Assembly: GCA_002261155.1 (NCBI GenBank)
Contig: NKXN01000045.1
Span: 104,580 to 168,579, forward strand
Source of the DNA: Bacillaceae bacterium SAS-127
GTDB taxonomy: Bacteria > Bacillota > Bacilli > Bacillales > Domibacillaceae
Length of the DNA: 64,000 nucleotides
Reading direction: 5' to 3'
Below the pieces are notes generated by a model, which was given only the letters and a program-made list of their open reading frames with translations, was not told the DNA's origin and did no database searches. This document shows, one piece after another, positions 37,329 through 46,824 of the stretch. Both the position numbers and the translations under genes were made by a program. Numbering within the stretch: the stretch's first letter is position 1; the number at the start of each line of letters is the position of its first letter.

Positions 37329-38231
37329 TTAATGAGTTTTACACTCGTCATAAATACCTTTTTCTTTAATCACTTCGATTAACGTTTCACCCATAACAGA
37401 TGGTGTTTCAGCTACTTTAATGCCGCATTCGTTCATTACGCGGATCTTTTCGTCAGCTGTACCTTTTCCGCCTGAGATAATCGCACCAGCGTGGCCCATG
37501 CGTTTTCCTGGAGGTGCTGTACGTCCACCGATAAAACCAACAACTGGCTTCGTCATGTTTTCTTTTACCCATAATGCTGCTTCTTCTTCAGCTGTTCCTC
37601 CGATTTCACCAATCATGATCACAGCTTTTGTTTCTGGATCTTCATTGAATGCTTTTAATACATCAATGAAATCCGTTCCGTTTACAGGGTCTCCACCGAT
37701 TCCAACAGCTGTTGTTTGACCGATACCAGCTTGTGATAATTGATGAACCGCTTCATAAGTTAATGTACCAGAGCGGGAAACAACGCCAACATGACCTTTT
37801 GTATGAATGTAACCAGGCATGATCCCAATTTTACATTCGCCAGGCGTAATGACACCAGGGCAGTTTGGTCCAACTAAGCGAGTTTTCTTATCTTGCATAT
37901 AGCGTTTTACTTTCACCATATCAAGAACCGGAATATGCTCTGTAATACAAATAACTAAATCAAGTTCAGCGTCTACTGCTTCAACGATCGCATCTGCAGC
38001 AAATGGAGCTGGAACGTAAATGACAGAAGCGTTTGCTCCAGTCGCTTTCACAGCATCTGCTACTGTATTGAATACAGGAACTCCTTCTACTTCTGTTCCA
38101 CCTTTACCAGGCGTTACTCCACCAACGATTTGCGTGCCGTACTCAAGCATTTGCTTTGTATGGAAAAGAGCAGTAGAACCAGTAATACCTTGAACGATTA
38201 CTTTCGTATCTTTATTAATAAATACACTCAT
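37329..38231 (-). CDS. sucD: Succinyl-CoA ligase alpha subunit
   Basis: 300 residues, same as B. subtilis SucD. The CoA-binding Rossmann domain begins with [19 protein letters not shown]; the phospho-histidine lies in [11 protein letters not shown]. With SucC it converts succinyl-CoA to succinate with ATP formation in the TCA cycle. It follows sucC by 36 bases and is transcribed with it. Confidence 0.98.
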   Translation of the reverse strand: MSVFINKDTKVIVQGITGSTALFHTKQMLEYGTQIVGGVTPGKGGTEVEGVPVFNTVADAVKATGANASVIYVPAPFAADAIVEAVDAELDLVICITEHIPVLDMVKVKRYMQDKKTRLVGPNCPGVITPGECKIGIMPGYIHTKGHVGVVSRSGTLTYEAVHQLSQAGIGQTTAVGIGGDPVNGTDFIDVLKAFNEDPETKAVIMIGEIGGTAEEEAALWVKENMTKPVVGFIGGRTAPPGKRMGHAGAIISGGKGTADEKIRVMNECGIKVAETPSVMGETLIEVIKEKGIYDECKTH

Positions 38232-38267
38232 GCCTATACCTGCCTTTCTATTGTCAACTCTCCGAAA

Positions 38268-39431
38268 TTATTTGCCAACAAGCTCAACGATTTTTTGTGC
38301 GCCATCAGCCATAGACTCAGCAGCCACAATGTTGATATCAGATTCACTCAAAATTTGCTTTCCTAAGTCAACGTTCGTTCCTTCTAAACGCACCACTAAT
38401 GGTACTGAAAGACCGACTTGTTTTGCCGCTTCTACGACACCAGTTGCAATGATGTCACATTTCATAATTCCACCGAAAATGTTAACGAAAATTCCTTTAA
38501 CGTTTTGGTCAGAAAGAATGATTTTGAATGCTTCTGTTACCTTTTCAGCTGTTGCACCGCCCCCAACATCAAGGAAGTTAGCTGGGTCTCCACCGTAATG
38601 CTTAATGATGTCCATCGTTGCCATCGCAAGACCTGCACCATTAACCATACAACCGATGTTACCATCAAGAGAGATATAGCTTAAGTCGTATTTAGATGCT
38701 TCGATTTCTTTCGGATCTTCTTCTGCTAAATCACGGAAATCTTGAATATCTTTATGGCGGTATAATGCATTAGAATCAAAGTTCCATTTCGCATCTAACG
38801 CCATTACATTGCCGTCACCTGTAACCACTAGTGGGTTAATCTCAGCGATTGAAGCGTCCTTTTCAACAAATGCTGCGTAAAGACCCATCATGAATTTTAC
38901 TGCTTTGTTCACAAGCTTCGCAGGAATGTTAATGTTAAACGCAATACGACGTGCTTGATATGGCATTAATCCTGTTACTGGATCAATTACTTCTTTGAAA
39001 ATTTTCTCAGGAGTAGCTTCTGCTACTTCTTCAATTTCCGTTCCACCTTCTTCAGAAGCCATTAATACAACTTTCGAAGTCGCACGATCAAGAACAAGAC
39101 CAATGTAATATTCCTTCTGGATATCACAGCCTTCTTCAATCAGTAAGCGCTTTACTTCTGTACCGTCTGGACCGTTTTGATGCGTGATAAGCGTTTTTCC
39201 TAAAATTTCTTCTGCATATGTACGCACTTCTTCAAGATTTTTTGCTACTTTTACTCCGCCCGCTTTACCGCGGCCACCTGCATGGATTTGCGCTTTAACG
39301 ACGCAAATTTCTGTGCCTAATTCTTTCGCTGCTTCAACCGCTTCTTCAACAGAGAAAGCAACTTTACCGTTTGGAACGGCTACCCCGTAACTTCTGAGGA
39401 TTTCCTTACCTTGATACTCATGGATATTCAT
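38268..39431 (-). CDS. sucC: Succinyl-CoA ligase beta subunit
   Basis: 387 residues. ATP-grasp domain ([19 protein letters not shown], and later [17 protein letters not shown]) and a C-terminal CoA-ligase domain ([25 protein letters not shown]) are intact. It provides the nucleotide site and the specificity of the enzyme. The start has an AGGAGG site, and a good SigA promoter lies 43 bases upstream. Confidence 0.98.
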   Translation of the reverse strand: MNIHEYQGKEILRSYGVAVPNGKVAFSVEEAVEAAKELGTEICVVKAQIHAGGRGKAGGVKVAKNLEEVRTYAEEILGKTLITHQNGPDGTEVKRLLIEEGCDIQKEYYIGLVLDRATSKVVLMASEEGGTEIEEVAEATPEKIFKEVIDPVTGLMPYQARRIAFNINIPAKLVNKAVKFMMGLYAAFVEKDASIAEINPLVVTGDGNVMALDAKWNFDSNALYRHKDIQDFRDLAEEDPKEIEASKYDLSYISLDGNIGCMVNGAGLAMATMDIIKHYGGDPANFLDVGGGATAEKVTEAFKIILSDQNVKGIFVNIFGGIMKCDIIATGVVEAAKQVGLSVPLVVRLEGTNVDLGKQILSESDINIVAAESMADGAQKIVELVGK

Positions 39432-39460
39432 ACTGATCCTCCTATCAATCTCAAAAAAGT

Positions 39461-39502
39461 AGACTGCGCTTTCATTGTATATAAAGTCGGTATTGATGTC
39501 TA
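39461..39502 (-). promoter_or_regulatory. sucCD promoter with cre-like site
   Basis: TAGACA (39502-39497), 17 bases, TACAAT (39479-39474). Overlapping the expected start site, TGAAAGCGCAGTCT (39474-39461) matches 12 of 14 positions of the CcpA cre consensus TGWAANCGNTNWCA. The remaining part of the gap to ylqH (39503-39650) shows no gene. Confidence 0.6.
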
Positions 39503-39650
39503 CAATTTGTACATATTTTTGTTCATAGTTTCAATTTTTTATCTTTTCATATTATTCCGTTGTTTTTGAACTTTCCTATAACAATGGAATCTGAGTCACG
39601 CAGCCCTTTTTTATGTTGTCCCGGATCGCAAAGTTTACACCTGCTTTTTG

Positions 39651-39953
39651 TTATTTCTTCTGCTGATCTAATCGATAAATAAAGGCAAACACTTCCGCCA
39701 CTGCTTGATATAGCTCCTCGGGAATCGACTCGTTAATCTCGAGCTTACCTAAAATTTCAACCAAGCTTGGGTCTTCCTGGATTGGGATATTATGTTCTTC
39801 AGCTTTTAGAAGAATGCTTTCAGCGATTTTCCCTTTTCCTTTTGCTAACAGTGTCGGAGCTTGTTGCCCCGGCTGATAAGATAAAGCAGCTGCTTGCAGT
39901 CTTTTTTCTTCTTTTTCATATTCGAATATCCACTCCTGCATAAACCTGTTCAT
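39651..39953 (-). CDS. ylqH: FlhB C-terminal-like protein YlqH (FhlB)
   Basis: 100 residues or fewer. The second half (APTLLAKGKGKIAESILLKA ... PEELYQAVAEVFAFIYRLDQ) resembles the cytoplasmic end of FlhB but has neither the membrane domain nor the NPTH cleavage motif. The N-terminal start is uncertain: ATG 39953 and ATG 39941 both lie within the end of ylqG and lack a good site. In B. subtilis this gene also lies beside ylqG and sucC. Possibly a soluble FlhB-like partner of YlqG; function unknown. Confidence 0.88.
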   Translation of the reverse strand: MNRFMQEWIFEYEKEEKRLQAAALSYQPGQQAPTLLAKGKGKIAESILLKAEEHNIPIQEDPSLVEILGKLEINESIPEELYQAVAEVFAFIYRLDQQKK

Positions 39954-41805
39954 TCATAACTTGAACGAAAGGTGGCACCCTCTTCTCCTCAGATTGTTTA
40001 AACTGCACCGTTGACAGTTGATACCCTTTCGCTTCCACTCCTGCTTTTAACACTGGTAACAACGGGGTCGCCATCGTTTGAATCCCAGGAGTATCATTGA
40101 AGATTTGCAAACTAATGATTCGGCTTTGCACTTGCATATCAATCACCGTTTCCTGTAAATGTTCAAGATTCAAGTAAAATAACACGCGGCAATAGTCCGC
40201 ATCTAACTGACCGTTTTCTTTTTTTCTTCCTGACCATTGCAACGTTAAGTCTGTTTGAAATCCAAATAAATTTAAGGGAGCTTGCATAATCAGCTGCTGC
40301 AGTGGACCATTTTCAGCGGATAAAATATGTTGGGCATTTATTCGACCAATCATTTTCTCAGCGAGGTCCCTTGTCGATAATGGGATTTCCTCTCCTAGCA
40401 ACTTTAATAGTTGCGTCTTCATCATTTGTTCTACATTGACATCTCCTGTTCGTTTCGCACCAAGAATCGCTTCTAAATCGATCCCTAGAGAAATAAAGGC
40501 CTCTTTCATTAAAGCATAGGCTTCTTTTCCCATCATTTGCATTTTTGCTTGATTGTCAACTGATGACTGTACTTGTTGAAACAAGGCTTCTTCTGGAGTA
40601 AGTGCTACTTGTGGTTTCGCGACAATAGTCGCCGCTTCTTGTCGAAAGTTCTGGATCATCGGCTCCTGTTCTTGATTGAAAAGTAACGCTAGCCCCTTCA
40701 ACGCTTCTGACTGATTGTCATTGAATGCCATCAGTTTCGTTGCTAATTTAAAAATGGCTGGAAGTTGCTCTTGCGGCCGTTTATTTTCTTTTAAAGCCGA
40801 TACGAGTAAGTCGATCTCGTCAACGACTTCCTGTGGTATAGCTGGTTGCTGTGAGACATTCAACAATGCCTGTCGTAGCCTATCAACCGCTTTATTGCTA
40901 GGCTCAGCCATCAGTTGAGTGATAGCCGCTTGTAATTGATTGACTGCTACTGGAATCGGTAACTTCTGAGCATTTCCACTCATATCAGCCACCTTTGTAT
41001 CATTGGTCTTCCATTGCTGAACAACGGCTTCTAAAGCGTCTTGTATGGTCGTTGCTGAGCTAGGCATAAGCCCTAATGATTTCAATAAAAGAAAAGCTTG
41101 ATTTTTCTCAGTGCTCGAATGAGTTGATTGAGCAGCCATATCGATTAAATTCGTCAATGCCTGTTGAACAGTGCGTGCTGTGACTGGTTGTTGCCACTCT
41201 TTAATAGCTTTTAATAATTGCACAACGGACTCAGGTGGATTAGAGAAAGTTTGCAAGTTCGCTACTAACTGTTCCGTCAACTTGCCAAAACTGGCTGGCG
41301 ACTGCGCAGTGACTAATGCTTGAAAAATATCTTTCGTCAGCGGCAACGAACGATCAAGCATCACTTTTAGTGCTTGAACCCCTTCATTAATTCCTGATTT
41401 CGCCAACCATTCTCCTACCTTCACAACCATGTCTTTCGTCAGTGGTAAACCTTCTTTAATCATCATTTGTACAAAAGCCTTATTTTCTTTCGTCAGCGGT
41501 AGCATCAGCTGTTTTAAAATCGACTCCGCCATTTGCTGTATACCATCTCTCGGTGAGTTCGGAGCGGCCATTACCTTTAACTGAAGACCGTTCTCCAAAG
41601 AGGTTACATTAAACCAGTAACGCTCTCCGGCTTGCAACGGTGTTTCTAGCTTAGCAATTAGCTTATTAGAGCCCACCATCACCTCTGCCATATCATTAGA
41701 AAGAATCTTCACCACTTTTCCAGAAAAAATTTGCCCCTCGCTTAATTGCAAAGGCTTTTCTTTGCCCATTAGACCTTTGTTTGCTGCCATTAGCTCAATA
41801 TTCAA
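39916..41805 (-). CDS. ylqG: FliK-like protein YlqG
   Basis: 629 residues, mostly helical. It has an N-terminal SH3-like strand region (GQIFSGKVVKILSNDMAEVM), a helical central part with three LPLTK repeats (residues 102, 120 and 154), and a C-terminal domain like the FliK hook-length domain (LNLFGFQTDLTLQWSGRKK, RIISLQIFND). TTG start at 41805 with AGGAGGGGAG upstream. It overlaps ylqH. The pairing of a FliK-like and an FlhB-tail-like gene away from the flagellar operon suggests an export-related role, which is unproven. Confidence 0.88.
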   Translation of the reverse strand: MNIELMAANKGLMGKEKPLQLSEGQIFSGKVVKILSNDMAEVMVGSNKLIAKLETPLQAGERYWFNVTSLENGLQLKVMAAPNSPRDGIQQMAESILKQLMLPLTKENKAFVQMMIKEGLPLTKDMVVKVGEWLAKSGINEGVQALKVMLDRSLPLTKDIFQALVTAQSPASFGKLTEQLVANLQTFSNPPESVVQLLKAIKEWQQPVTARTVQQALTNLIDMAAQSTHSSTEKNQAFLLLKSLGLMPSSATTIQDALEAVVQQWKTNDTKVADMSGNAQKLPIPVAVNQLQAAITQLMAEPSNKAVDRLRQALLNVSQQPAIPQEVVDEIDLLVSALKENKRPQEQLPAIFKLATKLMAFNDNQSEALKGLALLFNQEQEPMIQNFRQEAATIVAKPQVALTPEEALFQQVQSSVDNQAKMQMMGKEAYALMKEAFISLGIDLEAILGAKRTGDVNVEQMMKTQLLKLLGEEIPLSTRDLAEKMIGRINAQHILSAENGPLQQLIMQAPLNLFGFQTDLTLQWSGRKKENGQLDADYCRVLFYLNLEHLQETVIDMQVQSRIISLQIFNDTPGIQTMATPLLPVLKAGVEAKGYQLSTVQFKQSEEKRVPPFVQVMNEQVYAGVDIRI

Positions 41806-41817
41806 GGTACTCCCCTC

Positions 41818-42594
41818 CTATTGTTTCGCCGTTTCGACCATTTCTTTCACAGGCGCAAAGCTTTTGCGATGAATCTGACTTGGTCCAAATGCTTTCAATC
41901 CTTCTAAATGTTCTTTCGTACCGTAGCCCATATTTTTTTCAAATCCATAATGTGGGTAAATTAGTGCATATTCTTTCATCAATCGATCTCTCGTTACTTT
42001 CGCCACGACGGAAGCAGCCGCAATCGAAACACTATGCATATCACCTTTAATAATGGACGTTTGACCGATCGGTATATCTAGTTTCATTGCATCGATCAAC
42101 AAATGCTCCGGTGGCGTTTTCAGTGCAGAAGCAGCCATTTTCATTGCTTGTTTTGTCGCTTCATAAATGTTTAACTGATCGATATTTTCAGAGGATATAA
42201 CCCCGACACCAACCTCTGCTTGTTCTATAATCACGTCATAAAACTGCTCTCTTTTTGCTTCACTTAATTTCTTCGAATCATTTAACCCTGGTAAATAAAA
42301 ATTCAAAGGCAAGATAACAGCCGCAGCTACGACTGGACCCGCTAGCGGCCCTCGTCCAACTTCATCAATTCCTGCTATGCATGTCAGGCCTTGGTCGATG
42401 AGTGATTGCTCGTATTTCAGCATTTCATTATACATCAGGCGCTCTTTCTCAAGTTTCTCCTGCACTTTATACCATTGCTTGAGAGCTTGTTGAACACCTT
42501 TACGCGAATCGTTTACGAACGACTGCAACCGTGGATCGTCTTTTGATTGAATATCTTTCAATAATATTTTCACTTCAGCTACAGATAGTGCCAT
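41818..42594 (-). CDS. rnhB: Ribonuclease HII
   Basis: 258 residues (B. subtilis 255). Catalytic residues in [20 protein letters not shown] (Asp-Glu) and in LLIDAMKLD; the motif NDSKKLSE is present. It cleaves RNA of RNA-DNA hybrids and single ribonucleotides in DNA. An N-terminal extension of about 70 residues precedes the catalytic domain, normal for Bacillus. It follows rbgA by 94 bases and precedes ylqG by 12. Confidence 0.97.
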   Translation of the reverse strand: MALSVAEVKILLKDIQSKDDPRLQSFVNDSRKGVQQALKQWYKVQEKLEKERLMYNEMLKYEQSLIDQGLTCIAGIDEVGRGPLAGPVVAAAVILPLNFYLPGLNDSKKLSEAKREQFYDVIIEQAEVGVGVISSENIDQLNIYEATKQAMKMAASALKTPPEHLLIDAMKLDIPIGQTSIIKGDMHSVSIAAASVVAKVTRDRLMKEYALIYPHYGFEKNMGYGTKEHLEGLKAFGPSQIHRKSFAPVKEMVETAKQ

Positions 42595-42666
42595 ATCATT
42601 TTCCTCGCTTATTGATTGATTGCCCGACTACATTTTCTATTTATATCGGATGTTTAGGAATGAAAT

Positions 42667-42690
42667 AAAGGCCCTTTTTTAAGGACCTTT
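42667..42690 (-). terminator. Hairpin at the end of rbgA
   Basis: A 10-bp stem (AAAGGTCCTT with AAGGGCCTTT, one G-T) with an AAAA loop overlaps the rbgA stop codon. The following tract (ATTTCATTCC) is only weakly T-rich, so it may be a partial terminator or a 3' stabiliser. Confidence 0.55.
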
Positions 42691-43558
42691 AATTTTCGTT
42701 ATTAGGGAATGTATAATCAGGATCGTCGAAAGTTAATCGACCTAGTTTTTCTCCACGGATATCACGGATAATGACTTCAGCCGTTTTGTCATAGTCGACT
42801 TCGAATTTATTCGCTAAACAACCTCTTAATTTTCCGATATGGTTAAAGACATCTACTACTTCCTCATAGAGTTCGTCCATTTCATATCTTTCTTGTAATC
42901 GATCAGGGTAATGCATTTCTAAAAAACGGAGAGCGAACATCGCTACATCTTGCAAATTTAAAATTGCATCTTTAATCGCACCCGTTAAGGCTAGTTTATA
43001 ACCGATTTCTTGATCTTCAAACTTCGGCCATAGGATACCTGGTGTGTCTAACAACTCCATCTCTTTCCCTGCTTTAATCCATTGCTGGGCTTTTGTTACA
43101 CCAGGCATATTTCCTGTTTTCGCGATATTTTTTTTCGCTAATCGATTAATCAATGTAGACTTTCCGACATTGGGAATACCGACGATCATCGCTCGAATCG
43201 CTCTCGGTCTAATGCCGCGAGCTTTCATCCGCTCAAGCTTCTCTTTTAACACTTCTTTTGCCGCTTTGCTAATCATTTGCAATCCGCTACCAACTTGTGA
43301 ATTGATCGGCAAGGCTTTAATTCCTGCGTTCTCAAAATAAGTTAACCATTTAGTCGTCATTGCCGGATCCGCTAAATCTGCTTTATTGAGTAAAACTAAC
43401 CGTGGCTTTTGCTGAATAATCTCATCAACCATTGGATTTCTAGATGAAAGCGGAAGCCTCGCATCTACTAACTCAAAAATAATATCTACAAGTTTTAATT
43501 TTTCAGTTACTTCTCTTCTTGCTTTTGCCATGTGGCCAGGAAACCATTGGATTGTCAA
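42689..43558 (-). CDS. rbgA: Ribosome biogenesis GTPase A
   Basis: 289 residues. Circularly permuted GTPase: G4 LLNKADL comes before G1 [14 protein letters not shown], and G3 LDTPGI follows. The N-terminal [14 protein letters not shown] is the family mark. It acts late in 50S assembly. The start is TTG at 43558 with GGAGG 8 bases upstream, matching the B. subtilis N-terminus; the GTG at 43567 overlaps that site. Confidence 0.97.
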   Translation of the reverse strand: MTIQWFPGHMAKARREVTEKLKLVDIIFELVDARLPLSSRNPMVDEIIQQKPRLVLLNKADLADPAMTTKWLTYFENAGIKALPINSQVGSGLQMISKAAKEVLKEKLERMKARGIRPRAIRAMIVGIPNVGKSTLINRLAKKNIAKTGNMPGVTKAQQWIKAGKEMELLDTPGILWPKFEDQEIGYKLALTGAIKDAILNLQDVAMFALRFLEMHYPDRLQERYEMDELYEEVVDVFNHIGKLRGCLANKFEVDYDKTAEVIIRDIRGEKLGRLTFDDPDYTFPNNEN

Positions 43559-43592
43559 AAGCTTCACCTCCGCTCTAAGATGTGGGTTTCAT

Positions 43593-44129
43593 TTAATCGA
43601 CTAAGCGCATGCTCCCTAAAGGCCAGAAAACAACACTTGTATCTCCGACGATTTCATCCATACTTACTGTTCCAATGTGTCGTCCATCTTTACTATAGAG
43701 ACGGTTGTCACCAAGAACAAAGATTTCGCCTTCTGGCACCGTTTTACGCCCTGTGATTTCTTCTAAAGTAAAATCAGGGGTGAGCGGGCCTGGCTCTTGC
43801 TGCTTGTATTCATCTAAATAAGGTTCTTCATAGTATTTACCGTTAATATATAGTTTATCGTCTTTATACTCGACCGTATCCCCCGGAAGCCCGATGACTC
43901 GTTTAATATAGTCCTTGTTTTCAGGAGCATGAAAAACCACAATATCGAATCGTTCTGGGCCACCAATTTTATTGACAATCATCCAATCCCCATTGTGCAA
44001 GGTTGGCATCATCGACTCTCCATCTACAACGATCGGTGCAATAATAAAATATCGAATGATAGCTGCAAGTCCGATTGCAATTAAAAAAGCTTTCGTCCAT
44101 TCCCAAAATTCGTTTTTTTCCTTCGTCAA
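43593..44129 (-). CDS. lepB: Type I signal peptidase
   Basis: 178 residues, one N-terminal membrane helix (about 12-33). The catalytic serine is in DGESMMPTLHNGDWM and the lysine in NKDYIKRVIGLPGD; box E reads LGDNRLYSKDGR, with Gly where many have Ser. It removes signal peptides of secreted proteins at the outer face of the membrane. TTG start with AGGTGG upstream. B. subtilis has no signal peptidase gene at this site. Confidence 0.95.
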   Translation of the reverse strand: MTKEKNEFWEWTKAFLIAIGLAAIIRYFIIAPIVVDGESMMPTLHNGDWMIVNKIGGPERFDIVVFHAPENKDYIKRVIGLPGDTVEYKDDKLYINGKYYEEPYLDEYKQQEPGPLTPDFTLEEITGRKTVPEGEIFVLGDNRLYSKDGRHIGTVSMDEIVGDTSVVFWPLGSMRLVD

Positions 44130-44202
44130 AATAACCACCACCTATTTTTTATATTATAATCATATCATGTGAAAACAGGGAAAGAAAAGTAATGGGATTG
44201 AA

Positions 44203-44228
44203 AAAGGAGCTTGTTTCCAAGCTCCTTT
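44203..44228 (-). terminator. Intrinsic terminator after rplS
   Basis: An 11-bp stem (AAAGGAGCTTG with CAAGCTCCTTT) and a GAAA loop on the minus strand, ending in TTTTTC, 11 bases after the rplS stop. It separates rplS from lepB. Confidence 0.88.
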
Positions 44229-44239
44229 CGCAAACCTTA

Positions 44240-44584
44240 TTATCGGATTTCTTTAATACGAGCAGCTTTACCACGAAGGTTACGTAAGTAGTAAAGTTTC
44301 GCACGACGAACTTTACCGCGGCGAATCACTTCGATTTGAGCGATTTTTGGCGTATGAAGTGGGAATGTACGTTCCACACCAACACCGTAAGAAATTTTGC
44401 GAACAGTGAATGTTTCGCTAATTCCGCCACCACGACGTTTGATTACTACACCTTCGAATACCTGAATACGCTCGCGAGTACCCTCGATAACTTTTACGTG
44501 TACGCGAACTGTATCTCCAGGACGGAAAGATGGTAAATCTGAACGAAGTTGTTCTTGAGTAAGTTCTTGAATTAATTTTTGCAT
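44240..44584 (-). CDS. rplS: 50S ribosomal protein L19
   Basis: 114 residues (B. subtilis 115). [20 protein letters not shown] and the basic end [19 protein letters not shown] are typical. L19 lies at the 30S-50S interface. It has its own strong promoter in the end of trmD, a leader of about 93 bases and a terminator. Confidence 0.99.
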   Translation of the reverse strand: MQKLIQELTQEQLRSDLPSFRPGDTVRVHVKVIEGTRERIQVFEGVVIKRRGGGISETFTVRKISYGVGVERTFPLHTPKIAQIEVIRRGKVRRAKLYYLRNLRGKAARIKEIR

Positions 44585-44677
44585 TATATTCCTCTCCTTC
44601 TAACAGATGCTCTTATCGGCTGTATTTGCCCCAGCGGAACACCGTTTTAATGGGCTGTAGCATTCGCTACAAACCAC
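44585..44677 (-). ncRNA. rplS leader, candidate L19 autoregulatory element
   Basis: About 93 untranslated bases from the predicted start site to rplS. Bacillus rplS carries a known L19-responsive leader (Rfam L19_leader). Here the region contains short complementary segments (AGCCC near 44652 and GGGC near 44629), with GGGGCAAATACAGCCGATAA close to the ribosome binding site. Assignment is by position and general form; I could not run a covariance model. Confidence 0.5.
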
Positions 44678-44683
44678 TTGTAA

Positions 44684-44712
44684 ATTCTATCAAAATCGAA
44701 CGAATAAATCAA
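44684..44712 (-). promoter_or_regulatory. SigA promoter of rplS
   Basis: TTGATT (44712-44707), 17 bases, TAGAAT (44689-44684), with a TGA just before the -10 acting as an extended element. The -35 contains the TGA stop of trmD. Confidence 0.8.
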
Positions 44713-45455
44713 GATTTTTTTTGCTGATTCCATTCTTTTATCCAAGCTAATTGCTGATCTGTTAACGGGTATTTTTCCAATAAGTCTGGTCGCCGCTCCC
44801 ATGTACGTCTTAGAGATTGCTGGTCGCGCCATTCATCAACGAGCCGATGATTGCCTGATAGGAGAACGTCTGGCACTTTGAATCCTCGAAAATCGGCTGG
44901 TCTTGTGTATTGAGGATGCTCAAGTAAGCCAGATGAAAAAGAGTCTAATACTGGCGAGTCCTCATTGCCTAACACGTCAGGTAGCAAGCGAACGACGCTA
45001 TCAACAACGACCATCGCACCGAGCTCTCCTCCTGTTAAAACGTAATCACCGATCGAAATTTCATCGGTAACAAGCTGCTCTCGAATTCTCTCATCATATC
45101 CTTCATAGTGACCACAAATAAAAATTAAATGCTCTTCTTTAGCGAGCTCCTCCGCTTTTTGTTGCGTATATCGCTCTCCCTGCGGGCACATTAATATAAT
45201 TCGAGGTTGAGAGGACGAAGCTTGCTCTTTTAAATGAGCAACCGCATCAAAAACCGGCTGTGGCTTTAATACCATCCCGGCTCCCCCACCGTACGGATAA
45301 TCATCGACCGTGTGATGCTTCCCTTCAGCAAACTCACGGAAATTCACGACGTTATATTGAACTTTTCCCTTTTCAGATGCTTTTTTTAACATCGAAGAAT
45401 GGAAAACACCTTCAAACATCTCCGGGAAAAGCGATAACACATCAATGTTCATCAT
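44709..45455 (-). CDS. trmD: tRNA (guanine37-N1)-methyltransferase
   Basis: 248 residues, SPOUT family. [20 protein letters not shown] at the start and the knot region ([34 protein letters not shown]) bind S-adenosylmethionine. It prevents +1 frameshifting. It overlaps the rimM stop by 4 bases, and start ATG 45455 or 45452 may be used. Confidence 0.98.
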   Translation of the reverse strand: MMNIDVLSLFPEMFEGVFHSSMLKKASEKGKVQYNVVNFREFAEGKHHTVDDYPYGGGAGMVLKPQPVFDAVAHLKEQASSSQPRIILMCPQGERYTQQKAEELAKEEHLIFICGHYEGYDERIREQLVTDEISIGDYVLTGGELGAMVVVDSVVRLLPDVLGNEDSPVLDSFSSGLLEHPQYTRPADFRGFKVPDVLLSGNHRLVDEWRDQQSLRRTWERRPDLLEKYPLTDQQLAWIKEWNQQKKS

Positions 45456-45970
45456 GATAAAAGCCCTTCCATTGGCTCAATAATGATCACTTTCTCCTTT
45501 GTATCTACCTTTTTTACAATTTGTTCGATATAAGGGATATATTGATCTTTTCCTTTTTCGCCTTTAACGACCCACACATCATTGGCACCCGGTGTTAGAA
45601 CCTCTTTTACTTTACCAACTTCTTCACCATCGATCGTTTGCACAGTACAACCGATGATTTCATGAAAGTAATATTCTCCTTCTGGTAACTCACCGAGCTG
45701 ACTTTCTTTAATTTTTAATAAGGCACCTTTTAACGGCTCTACTTGATTAATATTGTAAAATCCTTCTAACGTCAGCAAGTCAAAGTTTTTATGTTTACGG
45801 TGAGAAGTAATAATGACAGGCTTCCCTTCTGTTTCCTCTGACATAAACAAGTAAAGAACATTGCCTACCTTATATCTTTCATCTGGAAAATCTGTTCGTG
45901 AAATCACTCTTATTTCTCCTTGGACTCCATGAGTGTTCACGATTTTCCCAACATTAAACCATTTTTCCAC
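45452..45970 (-). CDS. rimM: 16S rRNA processing/30S maturation factor RimM
   Basis: About 172 residues. The N-terminal domain ([20 protein letters not shown]) and the C-terminal PRC-barrel ([33 protein letters not shown]) are complete. It assists 30S head maturation through S19. The frame opens at GTG 45982, but AGAGGTG favours GTG 45970, which also fits the B. subtilis start. Confidence 0.96.
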   Translation of the reverse strand: MEKWFNVGKIVNTHGVQGEIRVISRTDFPDERYKVGNVLYLFMSEETEGKPVIITSHRKHKNFDLLTLEGFYNINQVEPLKGALLKIKESQLGELPEGEYYFHEIIGCTVQTIDGEEVGKVKEVLTPGANDVWVVKGEKGKDQYIPYIEQIVKKVDTKEKVIIIEPMEGLLS

Positions 45971-45984
45971 CTTGTGTTTCACCT

Positions 45985-46371
45985 CTATCGAATGTCAATG
46001 ATTATGCCATCTTTAATTACGATTGTTTTCTCATTTTCGATGTCGCTCCAGCGGTCGCCCACTTGGATCTCCGTCATCGTTTGCAATTCTCGTTCCTTTA
46101 GTTCACTTCCAAGCGGTAATAGATTTAGTTGGCTTATCTGAAACTCGATATTTTGTATCTTCTCTAAACGTTTTTGCATTTCCTTTTCATATAATTCAAC
46201 ACTTTCTTTTCGGCTTTGTTTATACTTTTTCTCCGCCTTCTTTTGCTCAAAGCGAAGCTGTTCATATTCTCTTTGGAGCTGATTTTTTTGCTCTTCATAT
46301 GAAAGGAGTAGCTGGCGCTTCATTTTTTCAGTTAATACCTGTTTTACGACTACCGTTTGTAAAATGTACAT
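45985..46371 (-). CDS. ylqD: YlqD family protein
   Basis: 128 residues, as in B. subtilis YlqD. Most is a long coiled coil (about 15-85), followed by a short strand-rich end ([20 protein letters not shown]). Function unknown; it travels with rpsP, rimM and trmD. GGGAGG precedes the ATG. In B. subtilis khpA comes just before it; here a terminator does. Confidence 0.93.
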   Translation of the reverse strand: MYILQTVVVKQVLTEKMKRQLLLSYEEQKNQLQREYEQLRFEQKKAEKKYKQSRKESVELYEKEMQKRLEKIQNIEFQISQLNLLPLGSELKERELQTMTEIQVGDRWSDIENEKTIVIKDGIIIDIR

Positions 46372-46424
46372 GATTGGAGCCTCCCATTCATTTTAGGGAA
46401 GAATTTATAATTATATACACAAAA

Positions 46425-46444
46425 AGGGAGGTTTTCTCCTCCCT
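46425..46444 (-). terminator. Intrinsic terminator after rpsP
   Basis: A 7-bp GC-rich stem (AGGGAGG with CCTCCCT), a 6-base loop, and TTTTTG on the minus strand. It falls where khpA normally begins, so ylqD-rimM-trmD depend on readthrough or on a promoter I cannot define. Confidence 0.88.
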
Positions 46445-46473
46445 AATTGATGTTTACTGCATACAGTTTGAAA

Positions 46474-46824
<351 letters not shown>

